Shown: in pieces, positions 22,621 to 32,280 of the stretch
Position numbering within the stretch: the stretch's first letter is position 1
How the letters are laid out: every line of letters begins with the position of its first letter
NCBI GenBank assembly: GCA_039707465.1
Contig: CM077647.1
Location: forward strand, 172,792,663 to 172,856,662
Direction: 5' to 3'
DNA from: Rhabdophis nuchalis
Taxonomy: Eukaryota; Chordata; Lepidosauria; Squamata; Natricidae
DNA length: 64,000 nt
Made by a program: the position numbers and the translations under genes
The notes under the pieces: generated by a model
What the model saw: only the letters and a program-made list of their open reading frames with translations
Database searches by the model: none
What the model was told of the DNA's origin: nothing

Positions 22621-22864
22621 TGAAGAACGGCACATAAAACTCCATCATTGTTTACCAGTGTTGTCCCATGGAACCCCATGGCCTCTCCACCCAGTGGGGG
22701 TGGCCTAAGAAATAATGCAAGTGGCATCAGATATTCTCTCATCCTGGAGACATGACAATTTTTTTTATTATTTCTGTAATAAGATACTAAAAATATCTCA
22801 TGCAAGTTTCATATTTTAGTAGGAGATAATTCTCACCATGAAACTTGTGTGTGTGTGGTTTTTT

Positions 22865-23520
22865 TTGCCTATAAATGTTTTCTATACAATACTGTATTTT
22901 ATGCACTATAATGCACACCAAATCATGAGATGCACATTAGCCTTAGGGCAGATCTGCCTCCAATCACCCATCGAATATTCATCTGGCTAGCATCCTTGCA
23001 ACAAACAGCAAACAGCCTTGTCAGCTTCAGCAAGTCATTGCAGCCCCAGGACGTGGTTCGTAAGGGCTCCATCCAGTTGCTCCCATCACAGGTCAACTTA
23101 GCTGAGCTGATGCCCCCACTGGGGAGTGCTGCAGCCCTTGCTGCCAAACAGCTGATTGCCAGTTGGATCAGCCTCCTGCAAAACTTCCAATCAGCTGTTC
23201 TAGGTGGCGGGGATTGCTGCTGCCACTGCTTATCGCCGCTGCCGCCTATAGTTGCCGCCACCTATTGCCACCAATCAACACCGTTGCTGATCACCACTGA
23301 TAGCCGTCACTGCTGCTCCTGCAGCTGATTGGCAGTATTCTTGGAAGCCCATCAAACCACTGATCAACTGCTCAGCTGCAAAGGTTCCAGCATTTCCAGG
23401 TGACGGCGAATGGCAGCAGCGGTGACATGCGACGGTGGCGGTGATAATTAATAAAATAATATAATATCCCCCACTCCTCACCCTGGCAACATCACATCAA
23501 ACCAGCCATTTAATGGCCCC
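22865..23520. repeat. Dispersed repeat, GC-rich core with CTG/CCG runs
   Basis: Opens with ATGCACTATAATGCACACC and passes into GCTGCTGCCACTGC and CCGCTGCCGCC-rich DNA. Frames on both strands have no recognised domain. It lies in the V7 upstream interval. Confidence 0.4.
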
Positions 23521-23559
23521 ATCCTACTCATGGTTCCCCAGGCTCGGTGGCAGAGTCTT

Positions 23560-23740
23560 ATTTACCCATCATACTTGCAGATGTGTTCAATCCATGTTGT
23601 TTAAAGTCTCTTCCATAGATGTTTTTTGTCAAGTGGGATCCATTCTATGACCTTTTTGGTCCACCTGCCCTCAGTAGTTCTTGTTGTGTGACCAGCCCAT
23701 TTCGATTTCAATTCTTTTTGCTTTCATACACTCTGATTTA
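23560..23740 (-). mobile_element. RTE-like LINE fragment, second copy
   Basis: Paralogue of 18050-18230 (GTGGGATCCATTCTATGACC, CCACCTGCCCTCAGTAG), upstream of V7 as the first copy is upstream of V5. Confidence 0.5.
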
Positions 23741-23993
23741 TTCTCTAATCCCTGTGAAGGTCTTTCTATCTTGTCTTATTTGTCTAATCTTGTTCTTATT
23801 TGAAGATAAGACATGGATTATATGTGCAAGATAAATCTACGAGAATAATAAACAGAAGAACTTTTGTTTTAATTGCTTTACATGATTTTTAATTGCCGTA
23901 AGGTAGAGGTTTCCTTTGCTTTCTGAGGGTTGCAATATTACAGAAAGGTGAATGAAGGGAATGCCCTTGGGGAGCTCTTTTATCTCATCCAAT

Positions 23994-24025
23994 ATGCAAA
24001 TGGAGACACAATTTCCTCCTTTAAA
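23994..24025 (+). promoter_or_regulatory. V7 promoter: perfect octamer plus TTTAAA
   Basis: ATGCAAAT at 23994-24001, TTTAAA at 24020-24025. Confidence 0.87.
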
Positions 24026-24124
24026 AGAGTCCTTTGGTTTCCCTTCTCAGGCTATACCTATTGATAGAAATTGTGTTCACTTGCCCAAATCCTTCCCTCT
24101 CCATTCCTTCTTATGGAAAACAAA

Positions 24125-24555
24125 ATGTGGTTCAACCTGGTGTCCTTACTAGTAATCCTCAGAGGTAACTATTCTCTCTATAGAGTGTCTATGTCCATGC
24201 TCTTGTTTTAGGAGTAAGAAATCTCATTTAAAATACTTTTATTTCTAGGTGTCCGATCTCAGGTCCAGTTGGTGGAGTCTGGAGGGGATGTGAGAAGACC
24301 TGGGGAGTCCCTCCATCTCTCCTGCCAAGCCTCTGGATTCACCTTCAGCAGCAACGGGATGGTTTGGGTGAGACAGGCTCCTGGGAAAGGCCTGGAATGG
24401 GTTTCATACATCTATACCGATTCTAGTGGAAAGTTCTATTCAGACAAAGTCAAGGGACGCTTCACCATCTCCAGGGACAATGCAAAAAGCCAGCTTTATC
24501 TGCAAATGAACAGCCTCAAACCAGAGGACACGGCTGTCTATTACTGTGCAAGACT
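24125..24555 (+). CDS. IGHV: IGHV segment V7, intact
   Basis: Leader exon 24125-24164 (40 nt), intron 24165-24248, V exon 24249-24555. [18 protein letters not shown]1 [10 protein letters not shown]2 [18 protein letters not shown]2 [10 protein letters not shown]3 [20 protein letters not shown], end VYYCARL. Cys23, Trp41 and Cys104 are present. CDR2 resembles both V4 and the distant V17 (IYTDSSKT). The RSS spacer carries one private change (AGAAGAAGTG for AGAGGAAGTG). No defect seen. Confidence 0.93.
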
Positions 24556-24594
24556 CACAGTGAGAAGAAGTGAATGTGACCCCAAGCAAAAACC
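24556..24594 (+). other. V7 23-RSS
   Basis: CACAGTG (24556-24562), 23-bp spacer, GCAAAAACC (24586-24594). Confidence 0.93.
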
Positions 24595-24774
24595 TTCTCT
24601 TCCTTTGAGCAGCTTTCCAAGCTGATTTACTTACAGAAGGTTGAATTTGTAAAACCACCCCTGAAAAACATCCCATAAAACACCATCATTGCTTATTTCT
24701 CAGTTGTTCTTGGAAGATGCAGTGGGGAACCAGTTTAGCAGTATGGGAGCAGATGAGTTGAAAATGTCAAGGCA

Positions 24775-25010
24775 GTACAGATAGTTCTTGACTCATAACA
24801 GTTCATTTACTGACTGTTAAAAATTGGGGGGAAACACTGGGAAAAGTAATTTACGATCCTTTTTCAGAGTGATGATCTTTTCATCATCCCAATGGTCATC
24901 TGATCAAAGTTCAGAGGCTTGACAACGGACTCATATTTATGATAGTTATATAATGTCCTGGAGTTACATGATTACCTTTTGGGACCTTCTGACAAGCAAA
25001 GTCTATGAGG
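24775..25010. repeat. Dispersed repeat downstream of V7
   Basis: AGTTCTTGACTCATAACAG, TTCATTTACTGACTGTT and GAAGTTACATGATTACC-like sequence. Same family as 17320-17650. Confidence 0.5.
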
Positions 25011-25213
25011 CAGCCAGATCCATCATACCATAGAGCAGGAGTGAAACTTTATGATCATCTTTCTAAATATCCAAACTGCCATTCAAATGTTGAGGAAACA
25101 GCTGGACCTAAGGAATCTCCTCAGAGAATTAGGAAGTTGTCTCCCCTTCTCACTTTGGGCACCGGGGGGGGCAATGTTGTCATATGAAACTCCATGGCCT
25201 CTCTCCATGGCAT

Positions 25214-25350
25214 GGAGTGTCTACGTCCATGTTCTCGTTTTAGGTGTAGGAGATCTCATTTAAAATACTTTACTTTCAAGGTGTCCAATCGGAGGTTCAG
25301 GTGGTGGAGTCTGGAGGGAATGTGAGAACACCTGGAGAGTCCCTCCATCT
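25214..25350 (+). pseudogene. IGHV: IGHV fragment V8 (intron end plus FR1 start)
   Basis: Holds the 3' part of a leader intron (GTCTACGTCCATGTTCTCG, acceptor TTTCAAG at 25274-25280) and the first 70 nt of a V exon, close to V5 ([17 protein letters not shown]). It has no promoter or leader exon and is cut at CCCTCCATCT, where the upstream region of V9 (GACATAAAGGCG) begins. This is a recombination junction between two V units that removed the rest of the gene. Not functional. Confidence 0.85.
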
Positions 25351-25404
25351 GACATAAAGGCGTATGATGTGAATGCACTGGTGAGCTTCTTTATCTCATC
25401 CAAT

Positions 25405-25432
25405 ATGCAAATATACAATTTCCTCCTTTAAA
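25405..25432 (+). promoter_or_regulatory. V9 promoter: perfect octamer plus TTTAAA
   Basis: ATGCAAAT at 25405-25412 and TTTAAA at 25427-25432, a 14-bp gap (3-4 bp shorter than in the paralogues because of a small deletion after the octamer). Confidence 0.83.
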
Positions 25433-25532
25433 AGAGTCCTATAGTTTCCCTTCTCAGGCTACAAACAATTGATAGAAATTGTGTTCATTTGCCCAAATCC
25501 TTCCCTGTCCTTTTCTTCTTACGGAGAGCAAA

Positions 25533-25980
25533 ATGTGGTTCAACCTGGTGTCCTTACTAGTAGTCCTCAGAGGTAACTATTCTCTCTATAGAGTGTCTAC
25601 ATCCATGCTCTCGTTACATCCATGCTCTCGTTTTAGGTGCAAGAGATCTTATTTAAAATACTTTTCTTTCAAGGTGTCCAATCAGAGGTTCAGGTGGTGG
25701 AGTCTGGAGGGGATGTGAGAAGACCTGGGGAGACCCTCCGTCTCTCCTGCCAAGCCTCTGGATTCACCATCAGCAGCTATGATATGCACTGGGTGAGACA
25801 GGCTCCAGGGAAATGCCTGGAATGGGTGGCATACATCTATCCTGATTCCAGTGGAATATTCTACTCAAACAAAGTCAAGGGACGCGTCACCATCTCCAGG
25901 GACAATGCCAAAAGCCAGCTGTATCTGCAAATGAACAATCTGAAAGAAGAGGACACAACAGTCTACTATTGTACGAGGGA
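25533..25980 (+). CDS. IGHV: IGHV segment V9, open but weak RSS
   Basis: Leader exon 25533-25572 (40 nt), intron 25573-25673 slightly lengthened by a duplicated CATCCATGCTCTCGTT, V exon 25674-25980. [21 protein letters not shown]1 [10 protein letters not shown]2 [18 protein letters not shown]2 [10 protein letters not shown]3 [20 protein letters not shown], end VYYCTRD. Two oddities: Gly to Cys in FR2 (GKC) adds an unpaired cysteine, and the RSS heptamer is CACAATA. Transcription looks possible; rearrangement should be inefficient. Treated as an open reading frame of doubtful function. Confidence 0.85.
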
Positions 25981-26019
25981 CACAATAAGGGGAACTGAAT
26001 CTAAAACCAAACAAAACCA
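25981..26019 (+). other. V9 degenerate RSS
   Basis: Heptamer CACAATA (25981-25987; CAC kept, two mismatches), 23-bp spacer, then ACAAAACCA in place of the nonamer. Confidence 0.75.
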
Positions 26020-26087
26020 TTCCTTCTTTCAGAGCAGCTCTGCAACATTGTTCAGTCCCAGATCGAGGAATAGTCAATGAAGAATGA

Positions 26088-26153
<66 letters not shown>
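26088..26153 (+). repeat. (ATC)n microsatellite, about 22 copies
   Basis: Uninterrupted CAT/ATC trinucleotide run just downstream of V9. Confidence 0.97.
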
Positions 26154-26222
26154 GTCAATAGTAATAGCAAAACCAGGATGACTGAGAATGCCACCAAATG
26201 CCACAGTCCAAGAAATCCTAAT

Positions 26223-26578
26223 GGGACACGGTGGCTCAATGGCTAAGATGCTGAGCTTGTTGATCAGAAAGGTCGATAGTTTGGCAGTTTAACTCCCTAG
26301 CACCGCATAAAGGAGTGAGGTCCCATTACTTGTCACAGCTTCTGCCAACCTAGCAGTTCGAAAGCACGTACAAAATGCAAGTAGAAAAACAGGGACCACC
26401 TTTGGTGGGAAGGTAGCAACGTTCCAAGGGCCTGTGGGTGTTTAGTCATACCGGCCACATGACCACGGAAACATCTTCGGACAGCGCTGGCTCTTCAGCT
26501 TTGAAATGGGAGATGAACACTGCCCCTTAGAGTTGGGAACAACTAGCACATATGTGGAAGGGGAACCTTTGCCTTTTA
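26223..26578 (+). mobile_element. Full-length Sauria-type SINE with 13-bp TSD
   Basis: 356 bp: tRNA-like head (GGGACACGGTGGCTCAATGG), central TTTGGTGGGAAGGTAGCAAC, and Bov-B-like 3' end (CATATGTGGAAGGGGAACC). AAGAAATCCTAAT is duplicated exactly at 26210-26222 and 26579-26591. Probably mobilised by Bov-B machinery, as known for this SINE group. Confidence 0.92.
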
Positions 26579-26693
26579 AAGAAATCCTAATAAATCACTC
26601 CTCTATTCTACAGTTAGAATGTGAAAAATATTCCTGGACCAAGAAGTGCTGTTGTCTTTTATGTTCTATTTGCAATATGTGTCTTTTAAAAAG

Positions 26694-26907
26694 AGGAGAG
26701 GAGAGGGGAGGAGAGGAGAGGGAAGGGGAGAGGAGATAAGACAAGACAAGACAAGACAAGACAAGACAAGACAAGACAAAATGAGACAAGACAAGACAAG
26801 GGAAAGGAGAGCAGAGCAGAGCGAGAGGAGAGGAGAGGAGAGGAGAGGAGAGGAGAGAAGAGAAGAGAAGAGAAGAGAAGAGAAGAGAAGAGAAGAGAAG
26901 AGAAAAA
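26694..26907 (+). repeat. Compound pentanucleotide microsatellite
   Basis: Successive (GGAGA)n, (CAAGA)n with one ATGAG interruption, (GGAGA)n and (AGAGA)n blocks, all purine-biased. Open frames across it are artefacts. Confidence 0.95.
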
Positions 26908-27020
26908 TGTCCCATCACTTTTCATAGGACTGAAATGTTATGTAAACATCAGTTATGCAATGAGTGTGGTAGGAAACCTATAAGAACAATGCACTGAGAG
27001 GCTTTTTTATACAAAACAAC

Positions 27021-27280
27021 ATGTAAATCAAGGGGCAACCTCCCCTTTATTTGAGCCAGTTGGCTTCCCTTCTTAAGCTACAGTCACCAATGCAAAATTT
27101 GTGCACTTTCAAGTTCCCTCCATTCATTACAGGGACCCATGATTATTCCTGAGCCTAAATCTGGTATTCTTATTGGCAGTCCTCTTTCGTGAATTTTCTA
27201 CCACTTCCTGTTTTACTGATGGTCTCATGGACACACTTTTCTGATAGGGTGGCAAGTCTAAAAATCAGTCAATGGAGTCT
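27021..27280 (+). pseudogene. IGHV: IGHV relic V10 (promoter, leader, FR1 start)
   Basis: ATGTAAAT at 27021-27028, no TTTAAA (reads TTTATT), a leader-like stretch from ATG 27139 (GGTATTCTTATTGGCAGTCC, frame broken, TGA near 27190), and at 27247 a decayed exon-2 start in which GTGGCAAGTC and CAATGGAGTC echo the normal signal end and LVES. Similarity stops near 27280. An old member of the 46-nt-leader class. Confidence 0.65.
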
Positions 27281-27382
27281 TGTCTTAAAACTGAAAGGTT
27301 TTATAGTTAAGTCAACAATGTAGGGAGCGTGCAAGAAAACTGGGAAACAAATGTATTGGTGAGTTCTTTTATCCCAACCAAT

Positions 27383-27414
27383 ATGTAAATCAAGTCACAA
27401 TTTCCCTCTTTAAA
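27383..27414 (+). promoter_or_regulatory. V11 promoter: octamer variant plus TTTAAA
   Basis: ATGTAAAT at 27383-27390, TTTAAA at 27409-27414. Confidence 0.8.
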
Positions 27415-27516
27415 AAGACAGTTGCTTTTCCTTTTCAGGCTACACCCACCAAAACAAAGTTTGTGCACTTTCCCGAATCCTTCCTGATCTATTCCCCACA
27501 ATTGTCCAGAGTGAAA

Positions 27517-27955
27517 ATGCTTCCGTGGCTGAACTTGATATCCTTATTCGCAGTCCTCCATGGTAATTGTGTCTTCCCTATTCAGCTTCTTTCCATTTTA
27601 ATTCCTGTGTACAGGAGGGATTATTGATACCCTTTTCTTTTTAGGTGTGAAGTCTCAAGTCCAGTTGGTGGAGTCTGGAGGAGATGTGAGAAGACTTGGA
27701 GGGTCCCTCCATCTCTCCTGTAAAGCCTCTGGATTTACCCTCAGTGGCTACTGGATTCACTGGGTGAGACAGACCCCAAGAAAAGGACTGGAATGGATTT
27801 CAAACATACATCCAAGTTCAGCTAGTATTTACTACACTGAGAAAGTCAAGGGACACTTCACCGCCTCCAGGGACAATGCCAGAAGCCAGCTGTCTCTGCA
27901 AATGAACAGCCTCAAAGCTGAAGACACAGGAGTCTATTACTGCTTGCGAGAGGCA
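27517..27955 (+). CDS. IGHV: IGHV segment V11, open, altered RSS
   Basis: Leader exon 27517-27562 (46 nt, ATG CTT CCG TGG), intron 27563-27644, V exon 27645-27955. The signal end reads GVKSQVQ where others read [25 protein letters not shown], Cys23 (LSCKAS), CDR1 [10 protein letters not shown]2 [18 protein letters not shown]2 [10 protein letters not shown]3 [20 protein letters not shown], end YYCLREA. Arg to His in KGRF (KGHF) and QTPRKG in FR2 are unusual. The heptamer is perfect but the nonamer is displaced by one base and mutated, so use may be low. Most divergent of the open segments together with V3 and V12. Confidence 0.87.
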
Positions 27956-27995
27956 CACAGTGAGAGGAAGTGAATCTGAAGCCATTGCAAGAACT
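27956..27995 (+). other. V11 RSS, 24-bp spacer, weak nonamer
   Basis: CACAGTG (27956-27962), then 24 bp before GCAAGAACT (27987-27995). Confidence 0.75.
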
Positions 27996-28039
27996 TTCCT
28001 TCCCTTGAAGCAGCTCTTCAACTTGATTCAGCCTCAAGT

Positions 28040-28384
28040 CCTGGATTAGTCAATGAGGATGGATCACCACCCAGTGAGAACTTTAGGGTTCTTTTTTTCT
28101 GGAAGTCCATGTGGAGAGTTTGCTGAGGGGGAAAAATGAAATGTGAGGAAAATGGCTTGACATTTCCAGCTTCCCAATGTAAGAAGCTGGAATCCACAGA
28201 ATGGGCAGTAGTCCTTTAGTATCATGGTGGAAGCAGAGGCTGGTTTCATATAATTTTACCACTAGTTTGCTGCACACCGTGAGCGCATATGCGTGCACAC
28301 TCGCTTTGTGAGCGTGCGCCCCTTCTGCGCATGTTCACACACACAGCTTGCACGAATGAGTGTGGCTTAGAAAATTGTGGCTAA
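28040..28384. other. No gene seen
   Basis: V11 downstream flank; includes a GCGCATATGCGTGCACAC alternating purine/pyrimidine stretch near 28283. No element recognised. Confidence 0.5.
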
Positions 28385-29097
28385 ATAGGACTTTTATTTA
28401 TTTTATTTATTTACTTGATTTATAAACCGCAACTTATCTCCCCGAAGGGACTCAGGGCGGTGCACAGCAAGTTAAAACACATATAAAAGATAAAATAAAT
28501 AGACACACCATACAAACTACACCACAGCAAAAAACTGATTAAATTAGGAAGCCCTGTGCTCAAATTTAATAAAAATCCCACTAATTAAAACCTCAACCAA
28601 TTTAGAACACAGTCTATATAAAATGGGCCCGAGGACTAGGCCAGGCCGGCTAGATTGAATAGGTGCGTCTTCAACCGCTGGTGGAAGAGGCAGAGGTCCA
28701 TGGTGGTCCGGAGTTCGGGGGGAAGGTCGTTCCAGAGGGCTGGGCCCACCACAGAGAAGGCCCTTCCCCTGGGGGTCGCCAACCGGCATTGCCCGGCCGA
28801 CGGCACCTGGAGAAGACCCTCCCTATGTGAGCGAATCGGTCGAAAGGATGTATGAGGCAGGAGATGGTCTCGCATATAACTAGGCCCCGTGCCATGGAGT
28901 GCTTTAAAGATGGTTATCAACACCTTGAAGCGCACCCGAAAGGCCACAGGCAGCCAGTGCAGCTCGCGCAGGAGAGGTGTTACATGGGCATGCCGTGAGG
29001 CTCCCATAATCCCCCGCGCGGCCGCATTCTGTACCAGCTGTAACCTTCGGGTGCACCTCAAGGGGAGCCCCATGTAGAGAGCGTTGCAGTAGTCCAG
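28385..29097 (-). mobile_element. L2-like LINE 3' fragment
   Basis: Minus-strand frame 29133-28636 covers LDYCNALYMGLPLRCTRRLQ, HWLPVAFRVRFKVL, HTSFRPIRSHREGLLQVPS and LWNDLPPELRTT; the 3' UTR ends in the TTTATTTATTTTATT tail at 28388. Its 5' end abuts a + strand CR1 piece with no gap (29097/29098). Confidence 0.88.
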
Positions 29098-29482
29098 ACG
29101 TGGAGACTCTGGAAAGAGTGCAGAGAAGAGCAATCAAGATGATTAGGGGACTGGAGACTAAAACATATGAAGAACGGTTTCAGGAACTGGGTATGTCCAG
29201 TTTAATGAAAAGAAGGAGTAGGGGAGACAGGATAGCAGTGTTCCGATATCTCAGGGGTTGCCACAAAGAAGAGGGAGTGAAACTATTCACCAAGGCACCT
29301 GAGAGTAGAACAAGAAGCAATGGGTGGAAACTAATCAAAGAGATAGCAACAAGCTATCCAAGATGTTGGATAGGCATTTGTCTGAAATGGCGTAGGGCTC
29401 CTGCCTAGGCAGGGGGTTGGACTAGAAGACCTCCAAGGTCCCTTCTAACTCTGCTATTGTATTGTATTGTATTGTATTGTAA
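29098..29482 (+). mobile_element. CR1 LINE 3' fragment with ATTGT tail
   Basis: Starts within ACGTGGAGACTCTGGAAAG (CR1 [17 protein letters not shown]), has an internal deletion after NGWKLIKE, then the signature GGGGGTTGGACTAGAAGACC and (ATTGT)5. Confidence 0.88.
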
Positions 29483-29483
29483 A

Positions 29484-29726
29484 AGAGCTGAGGTGGCGCA
29501 GTGGTTAGAGTGCAGTACTGCAGGCTACTTCAGCTGATTGCTAGCTGCAGTTCAACAGTTCAAATCTCACCAGTCTCAAGGTTGACTCAGCCTTCAATCC
29601 TTCCCAGGTGGGTAAAATGAGGACCCAGATTATTGGGGGCAAGAGACTGATGCTGTAAACCACTTAGAGAGGGTTGTAAAAGCACTTAAACGGTATATAA
29701 GTCTAAGTGCTATTGCTATTTTTTAT
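29484..29726 (+). mobile_element. tRNA-derived SINE, second family
   Basis: GAGGTGGCGCAGTGGTTAGA head, AGTTCAAATCTCACCAGTC B-box region, AAATGAGGACCCAGATTATT body and a TATATAAGTCTAAGTGCTAT end. Distinct from the Sauria-type SINEs. Confidence 0.8.
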
Positions 29727-29739
29727 AAATAATTGAAGG

Positions 29740-30300
29740 TGGTGGATATATCCGGTACTCCTTTCCTTCTCTTTTTTTCCCGATAACAACAACAACAACA
29801 AAAACACCTTACCATTGCAGCAAGAATAGCATACGCACAGTCTTAGAAAGGGAAAGAACTACCATCAGACCAACTAGCTATCTGCAGGATCGCATCCTGC
29901 CCCATACATCCCTGCGGCCGATTCGCTCCCACAGAGAGGAACTTCTCCGGGTGCCATCCACTAGGCTATGCCAGCGGGCGACGCCCAGGGGAAGGGCCTT
30001 CTCTGTGGCGGGCCCAACCCTCTGGAATGACCTTCCCCCCGAAATTAGAACAACTACGGACCTCCGCTCCTTCTGTCAAAAACTAAAAACACACTTCTTC
30101 TGCTTGGCTGGCCTGGGATAATTGAACTGTTTTTAGGGTTTTTAAGGGTTAGTTTTAGTTTTAATATGGGATTTTAGCACAGGGTTTTAGTTTAATTCAT
30201 TTTAATATTGTATTATGTTTGTGATTTTATACATGTATTTTTAAATTCCCTGTACACCGCCTCGAGTCCCTTTGGGGAGAGAGAGTGGTTTATATATTAA

Positions 30301-30378
<78 letters not shown>

Positions 30379-30700
30379 CAACAAAACCTTCTGGTGTGCT
30401 GAATGCGACAGACTAACATATATTCTCAAAGACAGACAGGAAGCAATATTTTATCAAAGTTGGGGAAAGACGGTATGACTGGATGGAGGTAAAGAGACTA
30501 CGGGATGAGAGAGAGGGAAGGATATACAATGTAGATATATAGATAGTAAACAGAACGAATGCATGGAGCAGTGGCAGTTAAGGGGAATTGATAAATGTAA
30601 GATATAGACAAATAGAAATAGCCGGAATATTTAGGAATGTAATAAGATGGTATGCGATGTTACTTGGTAACTGAACATATAGGGGGGTGGGTTACTCCTA
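29740..30700 (+). mobile_element. L1-like LINE 3' fragment interrupted by L2
   Basis: Left piece 29740-29872 retains TIAARIAYAQS-like coding. The right piece from 30378 reads CDRLTYILKDRQEAIFYQSW, then WMEVKRLRDEREGR, matching the L1 ORF2 C-terminal helix. An L2 copy splits the two. Frames are damaged. Confidence 0.55.
29873..30377 (+). mobile_element. L2-like 3' end nested in L1, long ATT tail
   Basis: GGATCGCATCCTGCCCCATA through HREELLRVPSTRLCQRATPR and LWNDLPPEIRTTT, 3' UTR with GTACACCGCCTCGAGTCCC, then (ATT)25 at 30299-30377. Confidence 0.85.
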
Positions 30701-31089
30701 GTTGTGTCTGTGTAGTTTTGTTTTGTCAATTTCTTATTTATGTTCTTTTTTCTGTGTAGCGCTTACCCTCGTAAGGGCCGCTGGAGTCCGGGTTCTCCTG
30801 GCCCTTTTTTTTTGTGTGTGGCTGCCAGTCCAACCTGGTCCCTCTCTGATGCACCTCTACTTGCCAAGGTCACGCGATGGAGTGGTGGTCAGTCTCCTCT
30901 CCACAGGCAAGTCCCAGAAGGGGTCTTATTCAGGTGACTCCTTGGAGCTTCTTCCTCTTTCTCTATCTTCACGCTCTATTGTACTGTCTGCTGGGCTCTT
31001 CTTCCCCCTCCTCTGCTCCTTTGTTGTTTCCTCTGCTCTCCTTCAGATTTGCTTCACCAAAAGTCTCCTCTATAATCTCCCCTCTTTCC

Positions 31090-31860
31090 CTTCAGGCTTG
31101 GCCTACAGAAGCCTCTTGTATCCTATTCCCTTTTCCCCTCCTCCGGCTTGGCCTACAGAAGCCTCTTGTATCCTATTCCCTTTTCCCCTCCTCCGGCTTG
31201 GCCTACAGAAGCCTCTTGTATCCTTTTCCCTTTTCCCCTCCTCAGGCTTGGCCTACAGAAGCCTCTTGTATCCGATTCCCTTTTCCCCTCCTCAGGCTTG
31301 GCCTACAGAAGCCTCTTGTATCCTATTCCCTTTTCCCCTCCTCAGGCTTGGCCTACAGAAGCCTCTTGTATCCGATTCCCTTTTCCCCTCCTCAGGCTTG
31401 GCCTACAGAAGCCTCTGCCATATAACTCCTTCTTTCCCCTCAGGCTTGGCCCACTGAAGTCTCAGGTTGCCCCACAGATAGCCCACTATTTCCCTTTTCC
31501 CCTCAGGCTTGGCCTACAGAAGTCTCTGCTATCCAACTTCCTCTTTCCCCTCAGGCTTGGCCTACAGAATCCTCTGCCATACAACTCCTTCTTTCCCCTC
31601 AGGCTTGGCCTACAGAAGCCTCTGCCATACAACTCCTTCTTTCCTCTCAGGCTTGGCCTACTGAAGCCTCTGCCATACAACTCCTTCTTTCCCCTCAGGC
31701 TTGGCCTACAGAAGCCTCTGCCATACAACTCCTTCTTTCCCCTCAGGCTTGGCCTACTGAAGCCTCTGCCATACAACTCCTTCTTTCACTCTTTCCCTTT
31801 TCCCATCAGGCTTGGCCTACCAAAGCCTCTGCTATGCAATTCCCTTTTTTCCCACCCCAG
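31090..31860 (+). repeat. 50-bp and 48-bp polypyrimidine tandem array
   Basis: GGCTTGGCCTACAGAAGCC starts recur at 31095, 31145, 31195, 31245, 31295, 31345 and 31395 (50 bp apart), then, after a degenerate stretch, at 31554, 31602, 31650, 31698 and 31746 (48 bp apart). Units end TTTCCCCTCAG before GGCTTGG, so every unit carries a polypyrimidine-AG like a splice acceptor. The 48-bp part encodes a 16-residue repeat in an open frame. No evidence of a gene. Confidence 0.9.
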
Positions 31861-32034
31861 GCCTGGCCCACCATCCTCTCACCTCCTCTCTCCTCTCTCC
31901 CCTTCCTCCTTCCTCCCCCCAGCCTGTTCCTCCTTCCCCCCTCCCACTCTCCATTTCTTCCCTCCCCCCTGCTACATCTGTTACTAATTTACAATAGAAA
32001 AAATTATTTTAAAAAAAAACCTTTGTGAGAATAT

Positions 32035-32150
32035 TTGTGCTGAGAGAGAATGAGTAGCACAAGGTCACTCAGCTGGCTTTCATAGCTAAGACAGGACTTG
32101 AACTCACAGTCTCTTGCTTCTTAGCCTGCTGCCTTAACCACTAGGCCGAA
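32035..32150 (-). mobile_element. MIR/CORE-SINE-like fragment
   Basis: AAGGTCACTCAGCTGGCTTT and GGACTTGAACTCACAGTCTC resemble the body of old CORE-SINEs, with TGCTGCCTTAACCACTAGGC (tRNA-like complement) at the end. Diverged. Confidence 0.4.
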
Positions 32151-32165
32151 CATATCTGGCTGGAT

Positions 32166-32196
32166 AGGCAAATCGAGGCAACATTTCCTCTTTAAA
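32166..32196 (+). promoter_or_regulatory. V12 promoter: diverged octamer plus TTTAAA
   Basis: AGGCAAAT (32166-32173) replaces ATGCAAAT; TTTAAA at 32191-32196 keeps the usual spacing. Confidence 0.65.
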
Positions 32197-32280
32197 GGAG
32201 CCCCCATGTTTTCCCTTTTCAGCCAACACAAAGTTTGTGAACTTTCCTGAATCTGTTTTTATTCATTGCAGGGACAGAAA

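Noticed and set aside
28283..28350. Alternating GCGCATATGCGTGCACAC stretch as a Z-DNA or recombination element
   Set aside because: Short, imperfect and isolated; not enough to support a feature.
31148..31987. 279-codon proline/leucine-rich ORF
   Set aside because: Translation of the 48/50-bp pyrimidine tandem array; neighbouring frames are open too and there is no gene context.
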